A DNA stretch of 50,986 nucleotides from a virus. The translations under genes were made by a program, and so were the position numbers. The stretch's first letter is position 1, and the number at the start of each line of letters is the position of its first letter. Below the pieces are notes generated by a model, which made no database searches, was not told where the DNA came from, and saw only the letters and a program-made list of their open reading frames with translations. The stretch is from IMG/VR virus record IMGVR_UViG_3300037245_000802, positions 1 to 50,986 of that record. One strand, written 5' to 3'. Shown here one piece after another: positions 1 to 7,065 of this stretch.

Positions 1-516
1 GAGAAAGTCCGGTTCAAGGTTGACTACACCTCAACCCTGAACGAGAAGGAATTCGTTGCCATGTTTACTCCGAGGATTAGAACTCCGAGAAGGATATTCA
101 GTAAACGTCCAGCACACACCAAGAAAGCGGCGAAAGGGGGTCAGGGCGCAAATAGCGTCCGTGGTGGGCAACTCTTATCCCCAACTGGTGACGCCACAGG
201 AGTACGACCTATGGACGCCGTTGAAGACCCTCATCAAATGGACGAAGCCACGGTAAGAGAGGAGCTTCTGAAGTTTCATACAGAAGATGACATTGCCGAC
301 ATGGAAAGGTGTGAATTGTGTTTGGCAACCGAACTCGAATCTTGTTACGCCGCACTTGGGTTGGTGATTGATGAGGGTCAACCTGACTTCACCTTCGAGG
401 AAGATGAGGAGGAGGAGGATATCGGGGAAACACTTGACCTGAGTGACACCGATAATGAGTGGACCACGATTCCCAAAAAACCAGAAGAAGATTCAAAGAT
501 AAAAGTTCTCCAATAG
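1..516 (+). CDS. Hypothetical protein, 5' end outside window
   Basis: The frame is open from base 1 to the stop at 514-516, so the N-terminus lies upstream. The visible part starts with an ordinary mixed segment, passes through a basic stretch rich in Arg, Lys, Pro and Gly (about residues 25-60), and ends with a very acidic tail (a run of Asp/Glu near residue 135). I do not recognise the family. Two alternatives exist. A second overlapping frame is open at 41-256 and looks protein-like in its last 45 residues. A shorter product could start at ATG 238. The frame choice for 130-256 is therefore unsure. A strong terminator follows directly. Confidence 0.5.
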   Translation, partial: EKVRFKVDYTSTLNEKEFVAMFTPRIRTPRRIFSKRPAHTKKAAKGGQGANSVRGGQLLSPTGDATGVRPMDAVEDPHQMDEATVREELLKFHTEDDIADMERCELCLATELESCYAALGLVIDEGQPDFTFEEDEEEEDIGETLDLSDTDNEWTTIPKKPEEDSKIKVLQ

Positions 517-541
517 ATACACAAAGTTTCTCCTTTGCAAT

Positions 542-578
542 GGGGTGGTTGTCGAAAGACAGTCACCCCTATTTTTTT
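542..578 (+). terminator. Rho-independent terminator
   Basis: Perfect 12-bp stem (two G-T wobbles) 542-553/558-569 closed by a GAAA tetraloop, followed by TATTTTTTT. It ends transcription of the gene at 1-516. The T-run runs straight into a late promoter box. Confidence 0.9.
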
Positions 579-585
579 ATAAATA
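578..585 (+). promoter_or_regulatory. T4-type late promoter box TATAAATA
   Basis: An exact TATAAATA begins inside the terminator T-tract. The next gene starts at 614 with a ribosome binding site (GGGAG) between them, giving a leader of about 23 nt. Late promoters of this form are read in T4 by RNA polymerase with gp55/gp33/gp45. It would drive the lysis genes. Confidence 0.8.
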
Positions 586-613
586 CTCCTAGAACATTAA
601 ACGGGAGTAGTAC

Positions 614-919
614 ATGGGCGCAATTACAAAGGTTTGGGATTTTCTATTACCTCTGGTGTCAGAGAGGAATGATAAGGGTGAATATAAACGAGCTTCCCTT
701 GGTCGTGTCTCTTTCTGGATTGTCTTTGGTATCGCCGTATATGTATGGACTGCGGGAACAGGTGACATTCAACCATCCCACCTACAGATGCTCTACATCA
801 CAGCTACATATAACCTGATGAAGAAAGCTACCTTCTTTGGCAACATCAACACCAAAACAGGTGACTCAGAAATAACAATTGAACATGAACGCGAAGAAGA
901 CCCCGCACCAAGAATATAA
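614..919 (+). CDS. Small membrane protein, possible holin
   Basis: 101 aa. A charged N-terminal segment is followed by one clear hydrophobic helix around residues 35-48 (WIVFGIAVYVW), a second amphipathic segment with aromatic residues, and a charged, acidic C-terminus. It is the first gene after a late promoter and directly precedes an Rz/Rz1-type spanin pair, so a holin or other lysis role is inferred from position. No holin family motif was recognised. SD sequence GGGAG lies 9 nt before the ATG. Confidence 0.5.
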   Translation: MGAITKVWDFLLPLVSERNDKGEYKRASLGRVSFWIVFGIAVYVWTAGTGDIQPSHLQMLYITATYNLMKKATFFGNINTKTGDSEITIEHEREEDPAPRI

Positions 920-931
920 GGAGACATTAAT

Positions 932-1366
932 ATGTGGATTACATTATTGGGTGGAGTACTTAAACGTCCTTGGATAATTGCACTTGTGGTCATGGGCGTT
1001 GCAATGGGCGGTATGTGGATAAATATTAACGTACTCAAAGGTGACATTGTAGACCTACGGGCTGATATTGTCAGGGTAGAGTCGAATTTCAAGACATGTA
1101 AGGTTAACGAGAACACACTTTTGGTTTCCATTGAAGAACAAAATGGTAGCATTGATAGCCTAAATACAATCATAGTAGGACTTCAAGACCAAGTTAAAGC
1201 TGAACAGAAAACTGCGGTTACTTGGGAACGTAAGTATAAAAACAGACCAGTGATTACCAAGATAAAAGAAGTTCCAGTTATTCAATATGTGGAGAAGGGG
1301 GTAGTTGTTGATGAAGAAACTAGCAAAGAATATATTGACTATTTTAATATTCTCTTTGGTGATTAG
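932..1366 (+). CDS. Inner-membrane spanin (Rz-like)
   Basis: 144 aa. One N-terminal transmembrane helix (residues 12-30) is followed by a long predicted periplasmic coiled coil (about 35-100) and a basic end. That is the architecture of Rz-type i-spanins, which bridge to an outer-membrane lipoprotein to fuse the membranes at lysis. Its 3' end overlaps the start of the lipoprotein gene at 1311, the usual Rz/Rz1 arrangement. Identification rests on architecture and the overlapping partner, not on sequence identity. Confidence 0.75.
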   Translation: MWITLLGGVLKRPWIIALVVMGVAMGGMWININVLKGDIVDLRADIVRVESNFKTCKVNENTLLVSIEEQNGSIDSLNTIIVGLQDQVKAEQKTAVTWERKYKNRPVITKIKEVPVIQYVEKGVVVDEETSKEYIDYFNILFGD

Positions 1367-1610
1367 TGGTTGTGCGAAACCACCACCAGAACCAATGCTC
1401 AAAATAACGAAGGTTGAATTGCACAAGGCATGTCCTGCACCGACCAGACCAGTGTACGGCGAGTTCAACAATGAGCTTCATGCTGGACACCTTGGTAATC
1501 TGGAAATGATGACTAGCAATCTTGAGAAAGCTTTGAGATATAATGATAGTTTGGAAAATACATTAGGATGCTATAGGCATCAATCGGAGAAATTCAATGT
1601 CCAAAATTGA
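1311..1610 (+). CDS. Outer-membrane spanin lipoprotein (Rz1-like)
   Basis: 99 aa. A basic start, a hydrophobic helix and a lipobox L-V-I-S-G-C (Cys about residue 20) show a lipoprotein signal. A Pro-rich stretch (KPPPEP) follows, typical of Rz1. ATG 1311 is preferred over upstream TTG codons. The gene lies out of frame inside the end of the i-spanin gene, so both are translated from the same message. The mature part is longer than lambda Rz1. Confidence 0.75.
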   Translation: MKKLAKNILTILIFSLVISGCAKPPPEPMLKITKVELHKACPAPTRPVYGEFNNELHAGHLGNLEMMTSNLEKALRYNDSLENTLGCYRHQSEKFNVQN

Positions 1611-1893
1611 TGAGATGGTAAAAAGATATACAGAAGATGTCGTTAGCGAAGGTGATAGAAGTATCTATACAATCGCGGGAGAAATACAAAAGGACTGGGC
1701 AAAGGTTAACTATGCAGCAAAACCGTATCTGGACGCCATGCATAGCCTTGATTCTATAAAAGATAAATTCTATTATGATTCCGGTTCATCTGTGATTGCA
1801 TATTTCTTGGCAAACGCACAGAGTTGGAGAGGGGTTAAAGCCAAAGAGATTAAGAAGGAACTTAACAAAATGCTGAAGGCATCATATAAATAA
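1597..1893 (+). CDS. Hypothetical protein, possible packaged-protein tag
   Basis: 98 aa, starting inside the spanin gene with GGAGAA upstream. Its N-terminus (MSKIDEMVKRYTEDVVSE) resembles the longer versions of the L-x-E tag on the following genes but lacks the exact Y-L-x-E ending, so membership is uncertain. The rest is helical and basic at the end. Function unknown. Confidence 0.6.
   Translation: MSKIDEMVKRYTEDVVSEGDRSIYTIAGEIQKDWAKVNYAAKPYLDAMHSLDSIKDKFYYDSGSSVIAYFLANAQSWRGVKAKEIKKELNKMLKASYK
1885..1892 (+). promoter_or_regulatory. Candidate late promoter box TATAAATA
   Basis: Exact TATAAATA overlapping the stop of the preceding gene, 16 nt before the ATG at 1909. The predicted start near 1898 would leave a leader of about 11 nt containing GGAG. 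It could be coincidental, since the bases also encode Tyr-Lys-stop, but it sits at the head of the tagged gene cluster. Confidence 0.5.
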
Positions 1894-1908
1894 TAACGGA
1901 GAAAATAG

Positions 1909-2079
1909 ATGAGTCGATTGAGCAAATATCTTGGCGAAGAAACCGAGTATCAGAAGTTCTTTAATAAGAAGCTGAAGAAGTTTGGGGTAAAATCTCAGAA
2001 AGAGCTTGAAGGTGACCAGAAGAAAAAGTTCTATGATGAAGTAGACAAAGAATGGAAAGCCAAAGAAGAAACCGATTGA
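1909..2079 (+). CDS. Tagged small protein (L-x-E N-terminal tag)
   Basis: 56 aa. Begins MSRLSKYLGE, a member of the interchangeable N-terminal tags in this genome that look like capsid targeting sequences cleaved after Glu. The remaining 46 residues are Lys/Glu rich and helical. It has its own SD (CGGAGAAA) and opens a run of seven tagged genes with almost no spacing. Cargo function unknown. Confidence 0.75.
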   Translation: MSRLSKYLGEETEYQKFFNKKLKKFGVKSQKELEGDQKKKFYDEVDKEWKAKEETD

Positions 2080-2080
2080 T

Positions 2081-2476
2081 ATGAGATTTGAAGGTTACCT
2101 CAAAGAAGCATTTGGTGAAGATGTATTGGACGTAGAGAGGCGCGTTATGCTGAAGCATAAAGGCGTTGTTCTCGTTGATACACGTCATGGTCATGACCGA
2201 ATCAAAGAGCGTAACACACTATCACCAGCAGAGATGAAGGAACTATTCACATCTGCTATTGATAAGTTCATTAAGATGAAGAAGCATGTTGGTGAGCATA
2301 TATCGTTCTGGTCAAGGAAACAGCACCAAGCATTCATTGCGGCTGTAGATGACAGGAACACATTATCACTGATTACATATTACCCTAGACATGACAAACC
2401 CGGTAGGGCATCTCATCCTTTCCAAAAGGAAGTTGTTCTTGAAGGCAAAACTTGCACATTTGTGGAGATTGATTAG
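2081..2476 (+). CDS. Tagged protein with possible RelE/BrnT-like toxin fold
   Basis: 131 aa. Tag MRFEGYLKE at the N-terminus. The body has a conserved-looking segment with H-x-H-D-R-I-K-E-R-N and later strand-rich residues (FWSRKQHQAFIAAVDD, then ITYYPRH). This vaguely recalls small toxin or DUF4258-type folds in which H-x-x-x-R-x-x-E-R motifs occur; I regard that as weak. If the tag works as inferred, this would be an ejected effector. The start is one base after the previous stop. Confidence 0.7.
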   Translation: MRFEGYLKEAFGEDVLDVERRVMLKHKGVVLVDTRHGHDRIKERNTLSPAEMKELFTSAIDKFIKMKKHVGEHISFWSRKQHQAFIAAVDDRNTLSLITYYPRHDKPGRASHPFQKEVVLEGKTCTFVEID

Positions 2477-3192
2477 TGGACATTGATAAATATCTAAAGG
2501 AAGAGACAAGCACAGGTGGATACCCTAGTGACGGCACAGGTATATCAGGGGATGATGACCTTCCTACTGGTACAGGTGTCTTTGGTGACAAGTATGTTCC
2601 TGAGATGGTTCCTAATCGTTTGACAGGTGCAACCAAGAGGTATGCCCCTTCTACCGAAGAGTGGAACTGGAACGAGTTTGAGAACAGCACTGGTATGGGT
2701 TCACAGAAAAACTACTCCGAAACACTGGACAGTATGGTGAACCTTTTTGGCGAAAGATTTTGGGCACACACCACACCACGAGGGTCTGACAAACTACAGA
2801 AAGATAAGGAAGCACTCCGTAAGCAAGCCGATGGTGACCAGAACGCAAAGCTAGGAAAAGACTCCGAAGAATCAGCACCAGAACCGGAACAAAAAGAGGT
2901 TAGTGAAATGGACATTCTTTCAAAAATTGATGCACACCTTTATGAAGCAGACTTAGCACCAGCCGATAGACGAAACATTACAAAAGCTATTATTGGTGGC
3001 AAGTCAATGAAGATTAATATAAAGAACATGAAGCTGGATGTTAAAATAAACGACACAAAAAACGGTACCACGTTCGAATATCCCAATAATACTGATTTTA
3101 CCCTTGCATTAGTTGATATTTCTGATACATTGGGTATGGAGTTTGAACAGAAGTCCAAGGGCACCACAACCGTTTTTACTATCAAGGGGTAA
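2476..3192 (+). CDS. Tagged protein carrying a second internal tag
   Basis: 238 aa from a GTG overlapping the previous stop (TAGTG). The N-terminus MDIDKYLKE matches the L-x-E tag. Residues 10-60 are Gly/Thr/Pro-rich. Residues 145-157 (MDILSKIDAHLYE) look like another copy of the MDIIEKIDMVLE-type tag, and the ATG for this Met (2908) has AGAGG 8 nt upstream, so a 94-aa internal product is possible. The last 50 residues are strand-rich. Likely a fusion of two cargo proteins, or one gene with an internal start. Confidence 0.7.
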   Translation: MDIDKYLKEETSTGGYPSDGTGISGDDDLPTGTGVFGDKYVPEMVPNRLTGATKRYAPSTEEWNWNEFENSTGMGSQKNYSETLDSMVNLFGERFWAHTTPRGSDKLQKDKEALRKQADGDQNAKLGKDSEESAPEPEQKEVSEMDILSKIDAHLYEADLAPADRRNITKAIIGGKSMKINIKNMKLDVKINDTKNGTTFEYPNNTDFTLALVDISDTLGMEFEQKSKGTTTVFTIKG

Positions 3193-3194
3193 TC

Positions 3195-3512
3195 ATGAGT
3201 ATCAAAGAATATTTGACAGAAGGTGTCACTGATTCCGAATTTATCAGGGCAGTCAACAAAATAGCAAAAATGACTGACCGCAATGACCATTCAGGTGCGG
3301 CGATAGAAGGCGCAAAGTTGCTTGACAAAGCGGCTGGCGGCTACAGCAAGACTGTTAAGGTGTTTGAACACCTCAACGAAATTCACAAGCTGATGGGTAG
3401 TATGCCATATGAACTTGGACAATTCAGGTATCAACTTCTCAAGCAAATGTGGGCTGATGCTGAAAATAAGCTTGGTAAAGAAAAGGGTCAAGCCTTTGGG
3501 GGTGCATACTAA
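3195..3512 (+). CDS. Tagged small protein
   Basis: 105 aa. N-terminal tag MSIKEYLTE followed by Gly. The body is helical with several Lys/Ala-rich segments and a Gly-rich end. No known domain recognised. ATG two bases after the previous stop; its stop TAA overlaps the next ATG (TAATG), so translation is coupled through the cluster. Confidence 0.75.
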   Translation: MSIKEYLTEGVTDSEFIRAVNKIAKMTDRNDHSGAAIEGAKLLDKAAGGYSKTVKVFEHLNEIHKLMGSMPYELGQFRYQLLKQMWADAENKLGKEKGQAFGGAY

Positions 3513-3793
3513 TGGATATCACAGAAAAGATTGATATGGTGTTAAATGAGGCAGTTGATGCCGATATTGCAAAGATTGTAAAAATTATCAAGAGTGGTGT
3601 TGAGATGATGGGTATGCGTACACATCTTGAGGGAGTTTTTCCCAAGAAAGCCATTGATTTTTCAATGTCACAACCCGCACATTTTCGCATTAAAACAAAA
3701 AAAGGCACCTTGATTATCGTTAACAAAAAATACGCCGATGAAGCCGAAGAGATTGTGGGTGATTATGCGATTGGATATGAGGGGAAAATTTAA
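3512..3793 (+). CDS. Tagged small protein (MDITEKIDMVLNE)
   Basis: 93 aa. Tag MDITEKIDMVLNE is nearly the same as those on the genes at 14193 and 14441. The rest has a short alpha/beta look (PAHFRIKTKKGTLIIVNKKYADEAEEI). Function unknown. Start overlaps the previous stop. Confidence 0.75.
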   Translation: MDITEKIDMVLNEAVDADIAKIVKIIKSGVEMMGMRTHLEGVFPKKAIDFSMSQPAHFRIKTKKGTLIIVNKKYADEAEEIVGDYAIGYEGKI

Positions 3794-3794
3794 A

Positions 3795-4112
3795 ATGAGC
3801 CGACTAGCGGGTTACCTCAGAGAAGGCAAGAAGGATTACGTTATCTACCACGGCACCTATACCGAAGCGGTACAGGAGATTGAGAGGTTTGCCAAGAAGA
3901 ACGGCTATACTCTTGATGACGAATCCGAACCAGAAGATATTGGTGCACAGATGTATGATGTGGTTGGTCGCGGTCCGAGAAAACCCTCTGGGGGAAAAAC
4001 CAACAGCCTTCATTTCAAGTTATACAAAAATAACAAAGAGCAGCGCAAAAATCTTCATGCTCAGGTCTACGGTGATGGAAATCGCTTTGAACTGAACATG
4101 TACATAAGTTGA
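3795..4112 (+). CDS. Tagged small protein (MSRLAGYLRE)
   Basis: 105 aa. ATG 3795 is chosen over an in-frame upstream TTG/ATG because it puts the tag MSRLAGYLRE at the exact N-terminus, as in the neighbours. The body has a Y-x-x-Y-H-G-T-Y start, a phrase also found near the N-terminus of some ADP-ribosyltransferase-like phage proteins, but too little else to support that. Unknown function. Confidence 0.75.
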   Translation: MSRLAGYLREGKKDYVIYHGTYTEAVQEIERFAKKNGYTLDDESEPEDIGAQMYDVVGRGPRKPSGGKTNSLHFKLYKNNKEQRKNLHAQVYGDGNRFELNMYIS

Positions 4113-4119
4113 GGTTACT

Positions 4120-4404
4120 ATGATTAACGATACAGTCAAGAAATATCTACCGGAAATGAAGACTGCATATGTTGCACCAGATGCCAAGGTACCTGCTGAC
4201 GCAAAGGACTACTTCGATGCTATTTGGAAATCAGGAAGAGATGGTGGAGGTGTTCTTACAGGCAGGGGCAAGAAGATGTATCAAGAACTCAACAAGATGG
4301 GCTATTGGATAGCTGATACAGGCGGCAAGTTTCAACTGAAAGCTAAGACTACTGGTGGCAAGTGGGTCAAGAACATGTCAGGTATTACCATGTGGAAAGA
4401 GTAG
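4120..4404 (+). CDS. Tagged small protein (MINDTVKKYLPE)
   Basis: 94 aa. Tag MINDTVKKYLPE, same type as the gene at 13469. The body contains a winged-helix-like stretch (LTGRGKKMYQELNKMGYWI) that could bind DNA or protein; this is only a resemblance. It is the last gene of the rightward cluster and is followed by a bidirectional terminator. Confidence 0.75.
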   Translation: MINDTVKKYLPEMKTAYVAPDAKVPADAKDYFDAIWKSGRDGGGVLTGRGKKMYQELNKMGYWIADTGGKFQLKAKTTGGKWVKNMSGITMWKE

Positions 4405-4411
4405 AAAAATT

Positions 4412-4443
4412 GAGTGACCTACTCAACTATGAATAGGTCACTC
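4412..4443. terminator. Bidirectional terminator between convergent genes
   Basis: Perfect 10-bp inverted repeat GAGTGACCTA/TAGGTCACTC (4412-4421, 4434-4443) with a 12-nt loop, flanked by short T/A tracts on both sides. The left arm overlaps the last codons of uvsW, which converges from the right. Confidence 0.75.
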
Positions 4444-5879
4444 TCAAAAATATCACACCCTTCCATGAGGTAACGTTCAACCACATCAAACCCTTCAATG
4501 TTGTAATGTCTTAAACGAGTGTCAGCGTGTTTGTCCAAGAACTTGACATTATCACAAATATCCCAAACCAACGCACCATTCTTCTTGTCAGCGTGAAGCC
4601 TCAAGGCACGTCCTATTGATTGTAATACTCTAATCTTACTCTTGAAAGGAGAGGCTAGGATTAGATTTCTCAAAGATTTGATATTGATTCCCTGTTGGAA
4701 AATTCCATAGGTAGCAATGAGCAAGACGTTCTCCTTGGTGTCCATGTACTTACGCCAAGCCTCGCGGTCTTTTGCCTTGTTCTTACCAGACAGAAATTCA
4801 ACCTCATACCCAGCCAGTTCTGGGGATTCCTTGAGAATCCTTTTCAGTACCTCTCCCTCATCCTCAACCTTGCCAACCAATAGGAGCACGGAACCATCTG
4901 ACTCTGCTATGATGTTACGGATAACTCCCATACGGAATGGGTTATTGAACACATAATCCTTAACCTCATTATAAGGTAACTTTGCCTTTGGTTGAGTCTC
5001 ATAGGAGATGTGAATCATGTTAATTTTACACTTAGCCACATATCCAAGTTCAGCCAATTCAACACTTCCATATTCCCTTAATACAGGACCCAAATATGAC
5101 TTGACCTGTAGACACTCCAAATCTTGGTGGGGCATGGTTCCGGTAAATCCAAATCTCCAACGAGCATTGGGTGCCTGTTGCAGTAGTTCACCGAGAACTT
5201 TGGCTTTAGCTCCGTGAACCTCATCGACAATGACCGATTCCATTCTGGTCATGTGTTCCGGTACGTTCATAAGGGATTGCCATGTGCTAATGACCAGTGG
5301 GTTATTCCACTCTCTCCAATCATCTCCGACACGTCCTACATAGTTCATGTTGATTCCATAGTCCTGCATATCATCATAGAACTGTGACACCAAGCCGATA
5401 GACGGTACAACAATGATACCGTTCTTAATTTTGACTTGATTGAATAGGGCACGTTGCACATATGAAATCATGAGTGACTTACCAGAAGCGGTAGCCGAAC
5501 GGATAATTCCCTTAGATATCTTCAGGCATGTACTAATACAGTCATCCTGATAGTCATACGGCTTGAATAAGAGGTCTTGTTCGTAATTAGGTGTGATGCC
5601 CTGAAAAAGACCCTTAACATCATTAGAGATGATATATGGAAGCCCAGACCACTCTGTTTTGTGGAACTTGATGAGGTCTAATACCAAACCAAAGGGGATG
5701 GTGCGGTCTTCGGCGTTAAGCAACGAGATTTTGCCATCCCACTGCCCCGATTTCCACAGCGGCATAAACTTATAGCCTTCAACATAATGATTGAAGTGTT
5801 CTTTTACGGCACGTAAATAATCCCAGTTCTCCGTATCAATCCTGACATGGAGTGGGTCGTGTAATTCAAAATTTACCAC
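4419..5879 (-). CDS. uvsW: UvsW-like superfamily 2 helicase
   Basis: 486 aa, close to T4 UvsW. Visible SF2 motifs: a Q-motif-like KPYDYQDD near residue 107, Walker A A-T-A-S-G-K-S (129-135), Walker B D-E-V-H (219-222), motif III T-G-T near 247, and motif VI I-G-R-A-L-R near 430. UvsW unwinds R-loops and branched DNA, shutting off origin-primed replication late and driving recombination-dependent replication. It forms an operon with uvsY. The C-terminus ends ESDLFIVE, which resembles the C-terminal tails of small proteins elsewhere in the window. Confidence 0.9.
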   Translation of the reverse strand: MVNFELHDPLHVRIDTENWDYLRAVKEHFNHYVEGYKFMPLWKSGQWDGKISLLNAEDRTIPFGLVLDLIKFHKTEWSGLPYIISNDVKGLFQGITPNYEQDLLFKPYDYQDDCISTCLKISKGIIRSATASGKSLMISYVQRALFNQVKIKNGIIVVPSIGLVSQFYDDMQDYGINMNYVGRVGDDWREWNNPLVISTWQSLMNVPEHMTRMESVIVDEVHGAKAKVLGELLQQAPNARWRFGFTGTMPHQDLECLQVKSYLGPVLREYGSVELAELGYVAKCKINMIHISYETQPKAKLPYNEVKDYVFNNPFRMGVIRNIIAESDGSVLLLVGKVEDEGEVLKRILKESPELAGYEVEFLSGKNKAKDREAWRKYMDTKENVLLIATYGIFQQGINIKSLRNLILASPFKSKIRVLQSIGRALRLHADKKNGALVWDICDNVKFLDKHADTRLRHYNIEGFDVVERYLMEGCDIFESDLFIVE

Positions 5880-5882
5880 TAA

Positions 5883-6374
5883 TTAAAACCCGCCCTTGTT
5901 CAAATCTATGTACGCCCGAATATTCCAACCCATCTTGTCAAAGGCAGTCCAGACAGCAAAAAAGTAATCGGCTCGTAGCTGTTGCTTCCTCAACAAACCC
6001 TTCAAGCCTAGTATCTGTACATCAGTTGTAAGATAGTATTTTTCAATCTCTGTTTTGGTCAACGAGACTTCACCGTTTTTGAGAGCTTGGTATTTTTCAC
6101 CAATGACCTTATCCAAACGGTCTTGTACCTGTTCAACCCTCGCAAGTTCCTGAAGATATTTTAATTTAAAATCCTTCATGTGATACGCAAGTCTTTCAAG
6201 TCTACTCTTCAGATTGAACTCATTGAAGTTTAACAGGTCATACACATCATAATCTTGTTCCATTCGTGAGAATAGAACGTCTTCGTTCAATTCACTTCTA
6301 ATCTTCTCTAGTACGGCTTTTGTTCCCTCATTATACGCACTGAGTAATTCATCATGATTTCTTTCTTCGCTCAT
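5883..6374 (-). CDS. uvsY: UvsY-like recombination mediator
   Basis: 163 aa, about 25 longer than T4 UvsY. A long predicted coiled coil (about residues 55-105) is followed by a T4 UvsY-like stretch with Lys/Tyr/Gly residues, a helical segment, and an aromatic C-terminus. UvsY loads UvsX recombinase on gp32-coated ssDNA. It lies directly upstream of uvsW in the same direction, as in T4. The assignment rests on architecture, size and neighbourhood. Start overlaps the stop of the small gene upstream (ATGA). Confidence 0.7.
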   Translation of the reverse strand: MSEERNHDELLSAYNEGTKAVLEKIRSELNEDVLFSRMEQDYDVYDLLNFNEFNLKSRLERLAYHMKDFKLKYLQELARVEQVQDRLDKVIGEKYQALKNGEVSLTKTEIEKYYLTTDVQILGLKGLLRKQQLRADYFFAVWTAFDKMGWNIRAYIDLNKGGF

Positions 6375-6526
6375 TTGCCATCCTTTTCATAGAGGTATCC
6401 CTTAATTTCCGATACCACCTTGTGTCCTTTTGCTGTGAGAGCATATTTGTGGTTACCACCCATATCAAGTGCAGTGGTACGTATATGCAACATCAGTTCT
6501 CTCAGCAACCTTTCTTCTTCGCTCAT
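6371..6526 (-). CDS. Small protein upstream of uvsY
   Basis: 51 aa, MSEEERLLRE start, then a central NHKYALTAKGHKVVSEIKGYLYE segment that reads like one helix-turn-helix or winged-helix unit. Coupled by ATGA overlaps to the genes on both sides. It occupies the position of small unnamed genes next to T4 uvsY. Function unknown. Confidence 0.65.
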   Translation of the reverse strand: MSEEERLLRELMLHIRTTALDMGGNHKYALTAKGHKVVSEIKGYLYEKDGK

Positions 6527-6816
6527 ATTTTGAATATGTCCTCGTGACCCTTAAAAATGTCGTTAAACTGGTCACCAAATTTGGCCACAACTTCCAAGCT
6601 AATTTCTTCTTTTTTGTCAGGTGGAATGTTCAATGGGCTGGTGTCTAGCCTACGTCTAATGCAGTCAATTAGCACCTTATCGGACATACGGATGTTGCCA
6701 ACACCTAAATACCTTTTAACAGACGCACGAATACCACCGTCCGTGGAAACAGAAATATTGTTTCGCACGACATATGATAGTGCGTGAAAGAGTACACTGG
6801 GGTCATCATTTGTCAT
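6523..6816 (-). CDS. Hypothetical protein with C-terminal EDIFKI tail
   Basis: 97 aa, first gene of the leftward uvsY-uvsW operon. Mixed alpha/beta composition, with an Arg/Lys-rich middle. It ends H-E-D-I-F-K-I, matching the C-terminal tail shared by a dozen small proteins at 43-51 kb, and like them its last codon plus stop (ATATGA) supplies the next start codon. The ATG falls exactly at the predicted transcription start of the palindromic promoter, so the message may be leaderless. Confidence 0.65.
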   Translation of the reverse strand: MTNDDPSVLFHALSYVVRNNISVSTDGGIRASVKRYLGVGNIRMSDKVLIDCIRRRLDTSPLNIPPDKKEEISLEVVAKFGDQFNDIFKGHEDIFKI

Positions 6817-6822
6817 ACCATT

Positions 6823-6882
6823 AAGATACCATATTTAATGTGAAACGTAAACGTTTACGTATGGTATTTATTAGTGTAAGAT
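6823..6882. promoter_or_regulatory. Divergent promoters sharing a 16-bp palindromic operator
   Basis: ACGTAAACGTTTACGT (6845-6860) is a perfect palindrome. Its two halves provide a TTTACG -35 element in each direction: rightward TTTACG (6854-6859), 17-nt spacer, TAAGAT (6877-6882); leftward TTTACG (6846-6851), 17-nt spacer, TATCTT (6823-6828). A dimeric regulator bound here would cover both -35 boxes and control the helicase side and the uvsY/uvsW side together. Confidence 0.75.
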
Positions 6883-6901
6883 AGCATTTTAAGAGGATAA
6901 T

Positions 6902-7018
6902 ATGAAAAAAAAGAAAAAGAAATTTAATTCTATGTGTATCTGCTGCACAAAGACGTGTAAACAGAATGCAAACGTGAAAATTATAGTGTGTAAAAGTTAC
7001 ACGCCAATTGACGGATGA
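6902..7018 (+). CDS. Small basic Cys-rich protein
   Basis: 38 aa. Poly-Lys start followed by C-I-C-C-x4-C and a further Cys, which could bind zinc. AGAGG precedes the ATG by 5 nt, and it is the first gene of the rightward divergent promoter. Function unknown; a small nucleic-acid-binding or regulatory protein is possible. Confidence 0.6.
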   Translation: MKKKKKKFNSMCICCTKTCKQNANVKIIVCKSYTPIDG

Positions 7019-7065
7019 TAAATAATCTGTTATGATGTGGGATATTAAGTCGTGTAGGGAGGATT

